A DNA stretch of 23,341 bases, from positions 137,880-161,220 of the forward strand of contig PS015360.1 in NCBI GenBank assembly GCA_048213135.1, in the 5' to 3' direction. Shown here piece by piece: positions 10,325 through 20,674 of this stretch. This stretch comes from Reclinomonas americana ATCC 50394 (lineage: Eukaryota; Jakobida; Jakobea; Jakobida). Each line of letters starts with the position of its first letter. Positions within the stretch are counted from its first letter, which is position 1. The translations under genes were made by a program, and so were the position numbers. The notes beneath the pieces are model-generated. The model had not been told where the DNA came from, ran no database searches, and saw only the letters and a list, made by a program, of their open reading frames with translations.

Positions 10325-13300
10325 ATGTCAGGCCCCACTCTCGTCCGGATCCACCGTCCCAGCGTGTTGCTGTGCCTCCTCGCACTGCTGTCACTGAGCG
10401 TGCTGTGCTGCACTGCAGCCGCCGTAAGTGAGTCCACAGCGAGACACAGACACAACACACACACACACGAACACTTTTGTTTCTGAGTGAGTGAGCGAGT
10501 GCATCTTGTTCGAATTTATAATTATATGCGCATGTTCAGGCGCACACTAAGTCGCTCTCTTTTCATTCTACGTTCTCGACGCCTGCAAGCGCAGCTCGTG
10601 CCTGTGTGTATGTGTGCGTGCGTGTGTGTCTGCATTCTGTGTGATCTTTCCACGCTGCCATCTTTGTCGTTGCGCACCAGCACGGTGGTGGGACTCCATT
10701 ATCATACTTGATGCAGCATGTTCAGATCGCACACCTCACTTCCTCAGTCCTCTCTCATCGTCGCAGAGCACCACTTGTTTCAGCCGTTGTCGCACGAAAG
10801 CAGACCGTTGATGAGACACACTCACCCTTTCTTTCGCGCGCAAATTTGTTTCTGCAGTCCTCTCGCCCTCCAACATCGCCATCAGAACCGGCACCGCTGG
10901 CCAGATCGTCGACATCAATGTCATTGCCTCGGTGATTCCCTGGTCGACCGCCTCCACCGCCACTCTCTTCCTCGACCGGTCGTGCCACGGCGCGTCGCCC
11001 ACCACTGTCGTCAACTCCAGCACCATCTCTGCTGCCTCGCTCACCTTCAATGCGTCGGGTGACATCAGCGGTGGTGAGCGCTATCTGTGCATCGACGTGG
11101 ACGGTGCGGGCACGGCCGCGCGCAACGTGTTTGTGGCCACGGTGTTTGTCTGTTGCGTCCCATGCATGGTGATGATGCCATCGTCGCCCCCTCCATATTG
11201 ACTCCCTCTTCCCACACCTCACAGACACCCTTGACGAGCAAACAAAGTCACCGCAGCTGGTGAATGGTCTCGCCGACTTTCGCCTGACGGTGACTGGCCA
11301 GCACTTTGCCAATCGTGAGCTGGGCACCGGTGGCTCGTTTGGCCTGTACTCGGCCGCAGACTGCAGTGGATCGCCGGCACCAAACTCAAGCGTCACTCTG
11401 CGAGCCAGTGATCCTTCCGGCTTCTACACTCTGTTCTCGGTGGCTACTGGCGCTTCGTTTGCACAGGGCGCGTTGGGTGTGACTGCAACTGGCTCGTGCA
11501 CACTGGCGTCGCCGGGCGTGTACTATCTGTGTGGCAAGTTGCGTTGATGTGCGGGAGAGAGGGTGAGAGAGATAGAGAGAGACGATACTGATTGCGTTCT
11601 GCGTTATGCAAACCTCTGCATGTTTGTCTGCACTGTCGTGCTCTTTTTCGCTTTGCTGCTGCCATGTGTGGCTCAATCTGCCTTGTTCATCGCCTGTCCT
11701 GCTCCCCTTTCCCTCTCTCTCTCCCACCTTCCCTCCCCCCTCCCCCTCTCTCATCTTTCCCCACCACCAGGTTCCAGGCCGGTGGCACCTCCGTGTACCG
11801 CCTGCAACCCCTCCCGCTCATCGTGACTGCCGCCTCATCCACGCCGGTGATCTCTTTTGCCGCTCCGCCCGTGCTCACGTACGGCAGCGCCAACCCGATT
11901 GTGATTGGCTCCTCTGCCGAGAACCTCACCGACTGTACGAGCTTCAAGTTGGTGCCGGCCGGCGTCGATTGTGGCACTCTGTCGGACTACTCGACGCTGG
12001 CGGGCGGTGTGGGCGCGTCGTTTGTGCGCGGCGGTGCCGATACCTGTCAGTTCACAACTGGCTGCCGCGTGTTCCGTGCGACCATCACCCCGAACGGGTC
12101 GAGTGGCGGCGGTGCCTACAAGCTGTGCGTGGCGGCGAACAACGGACCGTACGTGTCGGCGGAGGAGTCGTTCACCTCCGGCTTTATGACAGTCGGTGGC
12201 CTCAGTGCGGGCGGCGGCCACTCGCCCACATCGACTCCATTGGCCACTGACGACGCCGCGAAGCCAAGCATGTCCACGCTGGCGGTGACGACGAGTACGA
12301 TTCAGTTCACGTTTGCTCGGCAGTTCTTCCGCCGTCCGCGCGTGTTGCTCGGCTTTGCCAGTGTCGGCAAGCAGGTCACTGGAGGCATTTCTACGCAAGC
12401 CAATGCACCGAGTGACGGCACTTTTGCATTCTGTGCGGAGCCAGAGGTGACGGTGTCGCAGTTGTCGACCCGTTGCCACGGTGTGTCGACGGACGGCCAG
12501 CCGGGACCCACCATCACACTGAGTTGCGTTCATGATGGAGGGAAAGGTGTGAGTGAGGTGTGACTCATCGTCTTCCCTCCACTTTCGCTGCTCATGCAGG
12601 CTACCTGGCGTACTATGTGCATCAGACGAATGCTCTGTCGATGGACGGTCAGCGCACACTGACAAGCAAGGCATGGTTGACGGATGCGGCGAACAAGAAC
12701 AGCTCGACTGTTGCGTGTTTTGTTTGGACCCTCCTCTCTGCTCCTGTCCCTCCAACTTACTTCATATCATGCGCAGTTGGTGAGCGTGTCTTTCGCATAC
12801 CAGTTTGCGTCGGTGCCAGCCATTCCCGTGGCCGTCATCGGTGTGATGTCGATCCGTCAGTCGGCTGCCAGCAAGGATAAGCGTGTGCACGGCGACAACT
12901 TTTCACTTACAAACAGCTCATCCTCGCGCTCGAGCTTCGTCGTCAAGGGAACAGTGAGCGGCGACTCGCGCATCCAGGCAGTGTCGGCGCGCTTTGCTGT
13001 GGCACCAACGCGCCCCGACAACACCAACAACAGCGGATTTGTCATGCTGTCACGAGGTGCGTCCTCATCCTCCCCCCTCGGTTGGAGCGCATTACCTCGC
13101 TTTCTCATCTCTTCGTGTCTGGCGCAGAGACGACGCACACCAGCAGCACGATGACACAGACAGCCAGTCTGGTGACGCCATCGACACCCAATGGCCTGCT
13201 GCGCGCCACCATCAGTGTGCAGCTGTTCCTGCGTGGGTGGAAGTCGTCGGCAGTCGTTGTGCAAAACCGCATCGATCAGCAGTCCCTGCAGTTCACCACC

Positions 13301-16300
13301 AAGCGTCTCGGCAACGAGGACTATGTGACGGCGATCTCGTACAGCGCCAGTGGGGCCGACGCGGCGGACATTGTGTACGTGACGTGGGTGGCGATTGGTC
13401 GTGCAGCGCAAGGCGCGCCGATCACGTGTCCTGCCGGCTACAGCGGCTCCAACTGCGGCGTGTGCACGCTGCCCGACGGCACCACGACCTGCTCACTTAA
13501 TCGACATGCGGTGCTGAGCTGCGCCTATGGCACCACTCAGATCATTGCGCAGTGTGCCGAGGGTCGCGAGTGCTTTGAGGCTTACGGCTCGTCGCAATGC
13601 GGATGCTCGGCGAACGGCATTGGTTGCTCGGCCAATGTGGATTGCTGCTCCGGTAGTTGTAGCAGCAGCCTTGGCACGTGTGTGCCGATGTGCAGTCCGA
13701 CCACCACGTGCTCCGGCCACGGAACGTGCAAGACTGACGGTACATGCCAGTGCACAGGCGACTACACCAATGCCAGTTGCAACTGCAGTCCCACCGCCAC
13801 GTGCTCTGGCCATGGAGCGTGCGACGCCAACGGCTCGTGCCAGTGCGCCGGCGACTACGTCAATGCCAGTTGCAACTGCAGTCCCACTGCCACGTGCTCC
13901 GGTCATGGAGCGTGTAAGAGTGACGGTACATGCCTGTGCGATGCTGACTATTATGGTGCATCGTGCAACGTGCACTGTGTGCCGACCTCGACTTGCTCTG
14001 GCCACGGAACGTGCCAGAGTGACGGCGCATGCCAGTGTGATGCTGACTATTACGGTGCATCGTGCAGCGTGAACTGCACTTCCACCACGACGTGCTCGGG
14101 TCACGGAACGTGCAAGAGTGACGGCTCGTGTCTGTGCACTGGCGACTACGCCAATGCCAACTGCAACTGCAGCCCGACCACCACGTGCTCCGGTCACGGA
14201 ACTTGCAAGAGTGACGGCACGTGTCTGTGCGCGGGTGACTACACCAATGCCAGCTGCAACTGCAGCCCCACCGCAACGTGCTCCGGTCATGGAACGTGCA
14301 AGAGTGACGGTACGTGTCTCTGCACAGGCGACTACACCAACGCCAGCTGCAACTGCAGTCCCACTGCCACGTGCTCCGGTCATGGATCGTGCAACAGCGA
14401 CGGTACGTGTCTGTGCGCGGGTGACTACACCAATGCCAGCTGCAACTGCAGCCCCACTGCGACGTGCTCGAGTCACGGAACGTGCAAGAATGACGGCGCA
14501 TGCCTCTGCACTGGCGACTACACCAATGCCAGCTGCACCTGCAGTCCCACTGCCACGTGCTCGGGTCACGGAACGTGCAAGATTGACGGCACTTGCCAGT
14601 GCACTGGCGACTATACCAACGCCAGCTGTAACTGCAGTCCCACCGTCACATGTTCTGGTCATGGCAGCTGCAACAGCGACGGTACGTGTCTTTGCACCGG
14701 CGACTACACCAATGCCAGCTGCAACTGCAGTCCTACCGTAACGTGCTCTGGTCACGGTACATGCAAGACTGACGGCACATGTCTGTGCACGGGCGACTAC
14801 ACCAATGCCAGGTGCAACTGCAGTCCCACTATCTCGTGCTCTGGTCACGGTACGTGCAAGGGTGACGGCACATGCCTCTGCACTGGCGACTACACCAATG
14901 CCAACTGCAACTGCAGTCCCACCACGACATGCTCGGGCAACGGAACATGCAACGCCAATGGAACATGTCTGTGCACGGGCGACTACACCAATGCCAACTG
15001 CAACTGCAGTCCCACCGTCACGTGCTCCAGTCACGGAACGTGCAAGACTGACGGCACGTGTCTGTGCACCGACGACTACACGAATGCCAGGTGCAACTGC
15101 AGTCCCAGCCTTACGTGCTCTGGCAACGGAACGTGCAAGAGCGACGGAACGTGCCAGTGCAACAACAACTATTTCGGTGCATCTTGCAATGTGAATTGTG
15201 TGGCGGACACGACATGCTCGGGCAACGGAACCTGCAAGACGGACGGCACGTGCCTGTGCACTGGCGACTACACGAATTCCAGCTGCAACTGCAGTCCCAG
15301 CATCACGTGCTCCGGCCACGGAACGTGCAAGACTGACGGCACTTGTTTGTGCACGGGTGACTACACCAATGCCAGCTGCAACTGCAGTCCGACCGCCACG
15401 TGCTCTGGGCACGGAACGTGCAAGAGTGATGGCACATGCCAGTGCAATGCTGACTATTACAGTTCTTCTTGCAGCGTGAACTGCGTGGCGGCGACGACGT
15501 GCTCTGGACACGGAACGTGCAAGAGTGACGGCACCTGCCAGTGCACCGGCGACTACACCAACGCGAACTGCAACTGCAGTCCCACTTCGACGTGCTCGGG
15601 CCACGGAACGTGCAACTCCAATGGAACGTGTCTGTGCACGGGCGACTACACCAATGCCAGCTGTAACTGCAGTCCCACCATCACGTGCTCTGGACATGCA
15701 ATGTGCAACGCCAATGGAACATGCCAGTGCACGGGCGACTACACCAATGCCAGCTGCAACTGCAGTCCCACTGTCACATGCTCTGGCCACGGCGCATGCA
15801 ATTCCAATGGCACATGCAGCTGCTCGAGTCCCTGGGGTGGTGAGTTGTGCGGTCGGCTTGATCTGAAATTTACTGAATTTGCGCGCTGACTTGTTATCGT
15901 ATACAGGGTCCACGTGCTCATTGGACTGCCCTGGCAGACCTTTCCTCGGGTATGTTGGCAAGTGGCAGGCTGTGGCCTCTAGCAGTGACGGCACCAAGCT
16001 GGTAGCTCTTGTGAACGGTGGCCAGATCTTCACCTCCACTGACTCTGGCGGGACGTGGANNNNNNNNNNNNNNNNNNNNNNNNNNNNNNNNNNNNNNNNN
16101 NNNNNNNNNNNNNNNNNNNNNNNNNNNNNNNNNNNNNNNNNNNNNNNNNNNNNNNNNNNNNNNNNNNNNNNNNNNNNNNNNNNNNNNNNNNNNNNNNNNN
16201 NNNNNNNNNNNNNNNNNNNNNNNNNNNNNNNNNNNNNNNNNNNNNNNNNNNNNNNNNNNNNNNNNNNNNNNNNNNNNNNNNNNNNNNNNNNNNNNNNNNN

Positions 16301-16618
16301 NNNNNNNNNNNNNNNNNNNNNNNNNNNNNNNNNNNNNNNNNNNNNNNNNNNNNNNNNNNNNNNNNNNNNNNNNNNNNNNNNNNNNNNNNNNNNNNNNNNN
16401 NNNNNNNNNNNNNNNNNNNNTGGCGTTGTGTGGCCTCCAGCAGTGACGGCACCAAGCTGGCGGCTGTCGTACTCAACGGTCAGGCCTACACCTCCACTGA
16501 CTCGGGCGTGACGTGGGCGGCCCGTGATTCCAGTCGCGCCTGGCTGTCTGTGGCCCTCAGCAGTGATGGCGTCAATGTGGTGGCTGCTGCAGATCAGGTG
16601 TATGTGTTTCCGTGTTGA
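10325..16618 (+). CDS. Large secreted multidomain protein: beta modules, H-type-lectin-like modules, EGF-like array, BNR/Asp-box repeats
   Basis: Exons agreeing in phase are 10325-10423, 10767-10785 (or 10806), 10858-11141, 11257-11537, 11771-12546, 12600-12709, 12777-13056, 13128-15839 and 15907-16618, the last cut by gap 3. The product is about 1,750 residues. Residues 1-33 are a signal peptide (RPSVLLCLLALLSLSVLCC). Three beta-rich modules follow, each ending in a Y-x-L-C motif (RYLC, YYLC, YKLC). Then come two or three segments resembling H-type lectin domains, for example VSFAYQFASVPAIPVAVIG and the ending VYVTWVAIG. Next are 23 EGF-like repeats, and last BNR/Asp-box repeats (STDSGGTW, STDSGVTW) of the kind found in beta-propellers. 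There is no transmembrane segment before the stop (ending VYVFPC), so secretion or attachment to a surface partner is likely. An adhesive or extracellular-matrix role is inferred from the domain types; I know no named homologue. Confidence 0.8.
13691..15839 (+). repeat. Tandem array of 23 EGF-like repeats (93-bp unit) inside one exon
   Basis: The unit is 31 residues with cysteine spacing C-x5-C-x5-C-x5-C-x1-C-x8-C, the EGF pattern. Typical text is CSPTATCSGHGTC, then KSDGTC, LC and TGDYTNASC. Repeats 3, 4, 16 and 19 are a 33-residue variant (ADYYGASCNV or similar). The last repeat gains its sixth Cys only after splicing across the intron at 15840-15906 (SSPWGGSTC), which supports that splice. 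The 93-bp period is visible in the DNA itself, and recent-looking copies share long identical stretches. Confidence 0.92.
16060..16420. other. Assembly gap 3 (361 N) inside the BNR-repeat region
   Basis: The sequence before the gap ends in SGGTW and the sequence after it starts W-R-C-VASSSDGTKL, both parts of the same repeat. The gap therefore hides further copies of an approximately 40-residue repeat; near-identical copies would explain why it did not assemble. The N count does not keep frame, so its length is only an estimate. Confidence 0.9.
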
Positions 16619-16776
16619 TTTGTTTTGTGTGGATCAGGCAGGTGTCACCGCTCTCCGTTTTTTTCAGTCCACCGATTTGTTGTAGTGAATTGTGCATGCG
16701 ATATTTGTATCTCAAGCATGGACAAACAACGCACACGTCATCGGCGATTGTACCAAACAACGACCATCCGCGATCA

Positions 16777-17155
16777 ATGTCAGTGCGCAGGCTGCCTCGC
16801 GCCTACGCCGCCGACTCGCCTCCGAGTAGCATAGGCGGAAGTGGAAGCGGAGGAGGAGGAGGAGGAGGCACTGATTCCACGACCACACAATCTGGAGGAA
16901 GTCCGCTCTTTCGACTGATCACTCCGTCGTCGTTTGCGGCCTCGTCTGCGTCGGTGGCCAGTCAGCAGAGTGGAGGTGGCACTGGCAAGCGCAAGAGCAG
17001 TGAGAAGAAGGCGATGAAGATGAAGAAGAGTGGAGGTGGGGGGCAAACGTCGTTGCCGCGCCTGGTGCGTGCGGTGACTGACGAGGGCGATCACGCGGAT
17101 GAGCAGCAGCAGCAACACACGTTGCGTGGCACTTACACACACACACACACACACA

Positions 17156-17186
<31 letters not shown>

Positions 17187-20100
17187 TCACGGAGACACGC
17201 AAAGAGTGAGATTGAGAGTTGAACACTCTCTCTCTTCCCTCTCTCTCTTCTTCGCCCCCCCCCTCCTCTCTCTCCCGTCGTCTCTGTCCCTCTCCGCATC
17301 GCTCACTCTCCACACTCACCTGCATGCATTGCTGTGATTGACCATTGTCTCATCTACATTTTCCGCACACAGTATTTCCTCTCCGGCACTCGCCGCTGCG
17401 TCCATGAGGCGAATGAAGTCGGCACCGGTGGTGGCCGCGGTGAATGCGGCACGTGTGCGAGAGGAGCGGTTGCGTGCGGGAACACTGGAGGGCGAGATGG
17501 AGTTGGCGTCGCCGGGAAGGCGGTACTCGGTCGGTGAAAAAATGGTTCGTTCTTTTGCACTCAAAAGTGTTGTGGATCCTGGGTGTTTCTGACACCATTG
17601 CCTGCTCCTCGTCGCATGCGCAGGCGAGCCTGACGTCTCGCACGGATCCGACGCGATTGGTGCCGCTGTTGCCACTGCCCACTCTGGCGACTGCCGGTGC
17701 GAGTGGGCGTCGTGACTCGGCGCGGAGAGCCGAGAGTGGTCGAGTATCCTCGCGCCACGCGAAGAGGGGAGCGGAGGAGGAGGCGGGAGAGGGGGCGCGG
17801 CAGGAGGAGGGGGAAGAGGAAGAGGAGGAGGGCACAGTGCATCAGGTGTTGCCGAACGGAAACACGTACACGGGCAAGCTTTCGAAGCGAGGACTCTTTC
17901 ACGGCCAGGGTGTGTACACGTGGACCGATGGCAGCGCCTACCACGGTCGCTTCAAGCAAGGCAAGATGTTTGGCTATGGTGAAAAAACAGAGCACAACCG
18001 CGTGTACCGCGGCGAGTGGAAGGCCGACAAGTTTGACGGCCTCGGCACGCTGGTCTACGACTCGGGCGAGACGTATCGCGGCTCGTGGCGGCGCGGTCTC
18101 ATGCACGGGCGTGGCGAACATGTGCTCGTGTCGGGCGAGTTGTACGTGGGCGAGTTCAAGAATGGGTACAGGGAGGGTGTCGGGCGCTGTGAGAGCATGG
18201 ACGGCTGGAAGTACAAGGGCGAGTGGAAGCAGGGCATGGTGAGTCGAACAATGTTGTACGTGCACGTCTCTTTTCGAGCAAGCTCTTGCTCATCATCTCA
18301 CGGCGACAGCGACACGGTCGCGGAATGTGCGTGTGGCGTGATGGATCAATTTATTTCGGCGACTGGGTGCGCGACCGGCGGCGTGGCCACGGTCAGATGA
18401 CGTACACCGACAAGACGGTGTATGAGGGCGAGTGGGCTGACGATTCGGCCACCGGATTCGGCACGAAGACGCTCACTGACGGCACGGTGTGGGTCGGCAA
18501 CTTTGTCGAGGGTCGATTCGTTTCGTTGGCACGCAGTCGCTCTGTCCCTTTGCTTGACAACTGACTGGGCGGGCGAAATGCAGAAGGGTTACGGGGCGTA
18601 CACATGGCTGGATGGAACATCGTATCGCGGGATTTGGGATGGACCAGAATTTAGTGGTCCCGGCGCGCAAACACTGGCAGATGGTGCGCGACACGGCCTC
18701 CTTCTGTTCACCGCAGTCCGTGTGCTCATTTTTTTGTTCTCGCTCTAGGCACTGTGATCTGTGGCGTCTACAACAAGGACGGCGTGTCGGGATTCGGCAT
18801 AAAATGGTGGCGCAACGACTGTCGGTACGTTGGCAAATTGCAGCGTGGCATCCCGCACGGTCGCGGCGTGTTTGTGTGGCCCGACGGACGCAAGTACGAG
18901 GGCAATTTTGAGCGAGGTGTCATGTCGGGAATGGTACGGCTCATTTTCCTTTATGGCCGTGTGCGAGAAAACACGCGCTGACTTGGCGGCTGGTGTCGCA
19001 GGGCTTTCTGGAGTGGATGCATGTGCACACCAAGGAGGTGTTTACGTACGTTGGCCAGTTCGAGAACAATGAGTTTTCGGGTGAAGGCACGCTGCGCATG
19101 GGCGATCGTGTGCAGTACGAGGGCACCTTCAAGCAGGGCAAGTTGCGTTGCATGTGCGTCACACATCGTAAAATGGTGACGGTGGTTTTTTACCGGCCAT
19201 GTGGCAGATTTGACGGACGTGGCGCACTGCGGTTCTTCACCGAGGACGTGGTCATGGACTGCATGTGGTCGCGCGGACTTCCTCACGATGCCAATGTGGT
19301 GAGTATGCACGCACGTGTGTGTGTGTGTTTCTTTATGTTTGCGCGTCGCTGTTGTGTAACACCTCGCGTGCAGATCATTGTGCGTGCGTCGGATGGATGC
19401 TTGTGGTTCTCTGGCGGCATGCAAGACGGCCGATTCCAGGGAATGGGACACAGAATCTTCGAGAATGGCGACGAATGTTGCGTGTACCCTCACTGTGTAG
19501 TCCGTGTTGTGCTCACAGCCGTTGCTGACTGTCTGTGTAGACATGGGCGACTGGTTTGGAGGTGTGCAAGAAGGCTACGGTACTTATGTGTGGGCCGACG
19601 GAACGCGGTACTGTGGCATGTTTGTCAATGGCAAGGCCGACGGCTACGGACGCAAGACGTGGCCTGTGCGTCCGCGGATGCTTGCGTCGATAACAGCAGC
19701 GTCGTTGTTGAGTACTGACCACCGTCGTGGCGTGCGCAGGATGGTACGGCATACGCTGGACAGTATGTGGACGATCGTGAGCAGGGCGACGGATGCTTTG
19801 AGAGCGGCGACGTGTCGGTGTGGGGTCGATGGCATCAGGGCGATGTCGTGGAGCAGAGCGTGGATGTCAAGACTCGTGATGGTCGTCAGTTCATGGCCGG
19901 TTTCTCGGTGCGTCAACTCTTCTTCATCTCCGCGAATACTTCTCTTCTTCACTCACTGTTAACTTTGTGGCCGACAGTCGACAACCAGCATTGGCAGTGG
20001 TGTGTTCCAACCTGGGTTCGGCATCCGCATGCTGCCTGCACCACCGCCCCGTACGCCGCACAAAAAGGTGGTGCGTAGCAGTGGATACGGTGCGAGTCGA

Positions 20101-20610
20101 TCGCCGTCTCGCGGTCGCGATGGCTCCTCGGTGTCGCCGCGTGGAGGCGGCGGTGCCCCTTCACCTCGACTCGGTGTGCCGTCGCCACGTGGTGGCGATG
20201 GTGTGGCCAGTGAGCTGAGTGACGACGAGCAGCAGCAGCGGTACGGCGAGTTGCTGGAGTCGGCCAATGGCCATGCCATGTTGGTGTACACCAAGGACGG
20301 TCGCACCGTTGGTCGATACGTGGGCCAAGTGCTGCGTGGCTCCAAGCACGGCAGCGGTGAGCGGAAGAAAGGAACAGGAGGAGCATTCGGGGGCAAGTGA
20401 GAACTCACGAAGGTTGTGTCTCCATCCGTTGCAGGTGTCTTTATCGACGCAAACAATGACTGCAAGGAGGGCGTGTGGGTTCAAGACGAATTGTGGAATG
20501 CGTGTTACCCAGAATCAGGTTTGTGGCGACAGGCGAGCGAAAGGGTTGCCAGCTGCTGCTCACAGTATCTCGATCGATCACAGAATGCCTGGTGCACATA
20601 TGGAAGCTGA
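16777..20610 (+). CDS. MORN-repeat protein, 935 aa, about 21 MORN motifs
   Basis: Thirteen exons join in consistent phase to 936 codons including TGA: 16777-17120, 17373-17544, 17624-18238, 18310-18519, 18584-18683, 18749-18933, 19002-19141, 19208-19298, 19374-19476, 19541-19665, 19740-19907, 19978-20356 and 20435-20610. The N-terminal 240 residues are low-complexity (Gly, Ser, then Glu-rich). From about residue 245 come some 21 tandem MORN motifs of about 23 residues (for example YRGEWKADKFDGLGTLVY and YEGTFKQGKFDGRGAL). A Ser/Pro/Arg-rich linker (RSPSRGRDG) and one more isolated MORN-like unit (RYVGQVLRGSKHGSGVF) follow. MORN arrays form long beta-ribbons that act in membrane association, cytoskeletal and flagellar scaffolds, or dimerisation. 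No kinase or other catalytic domain is present. The C-terminal 55 residues are unlike the rest. The exact partner or structure cannot be told from sequence. Confidence 0.9.
17121..17372 (+). other. Intron 1 of the MORN gene, with (AC)n(TC)n(AC)n microsatellite
   Basis: This 252-nt intron begins GTTGCGT and ends CACACAG. It joins AC|T so that the phase-2 frame continues into ISSPALAAAS. The compound AC/TC run at about 17137-17184 makes it three to four times longer than the other introns of the gene, which are 55-84 nt apart from those carrying no repeat. Confidence 0.75.
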
Positions 20611-20647
20611 ACCCCATTGGTGTAGATCATTGAACGCGTCGTTTGTG

Positions 20648-20653
20648 TTTATT
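20648..20653 (-). terminator. AATAAA polyadenylation signal of the TEX264-like gene
   Basis: The minus strand reads AATAAA 21 nt after the TAG at 20675. It is the only hexamer of this kind in the 64-bp space between the convergent stop codons at 20610 and 20675. The role is inferred from position and motif. Confidence 0.5.
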
Positions 20654-20674
20654 ATGACACTGTGATCGCTGCTG

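Noticed and set aside
13527-15866. Several long plus-strand frames in a second reading frame of the EGF array (Ala/Thr/Arg/Pro-rich)
   Set aside because: These are frame shadows of the same repeat; only the Cys-rich frame gives a known domain and joins the flanking exons.
13493-16039. An 848-codon open frame on the minus strand opposite the EGF array, rich in Ala, Val, Arg and Thr
   Set aside because: It is the mirror of a 93-bp repeat: a stop-free antisense unit stays stop-free in all copies. The plus strand has conserved EGF cysteine spacing and splice-consistent ends, while the antisense product is low-complexity with no motif.
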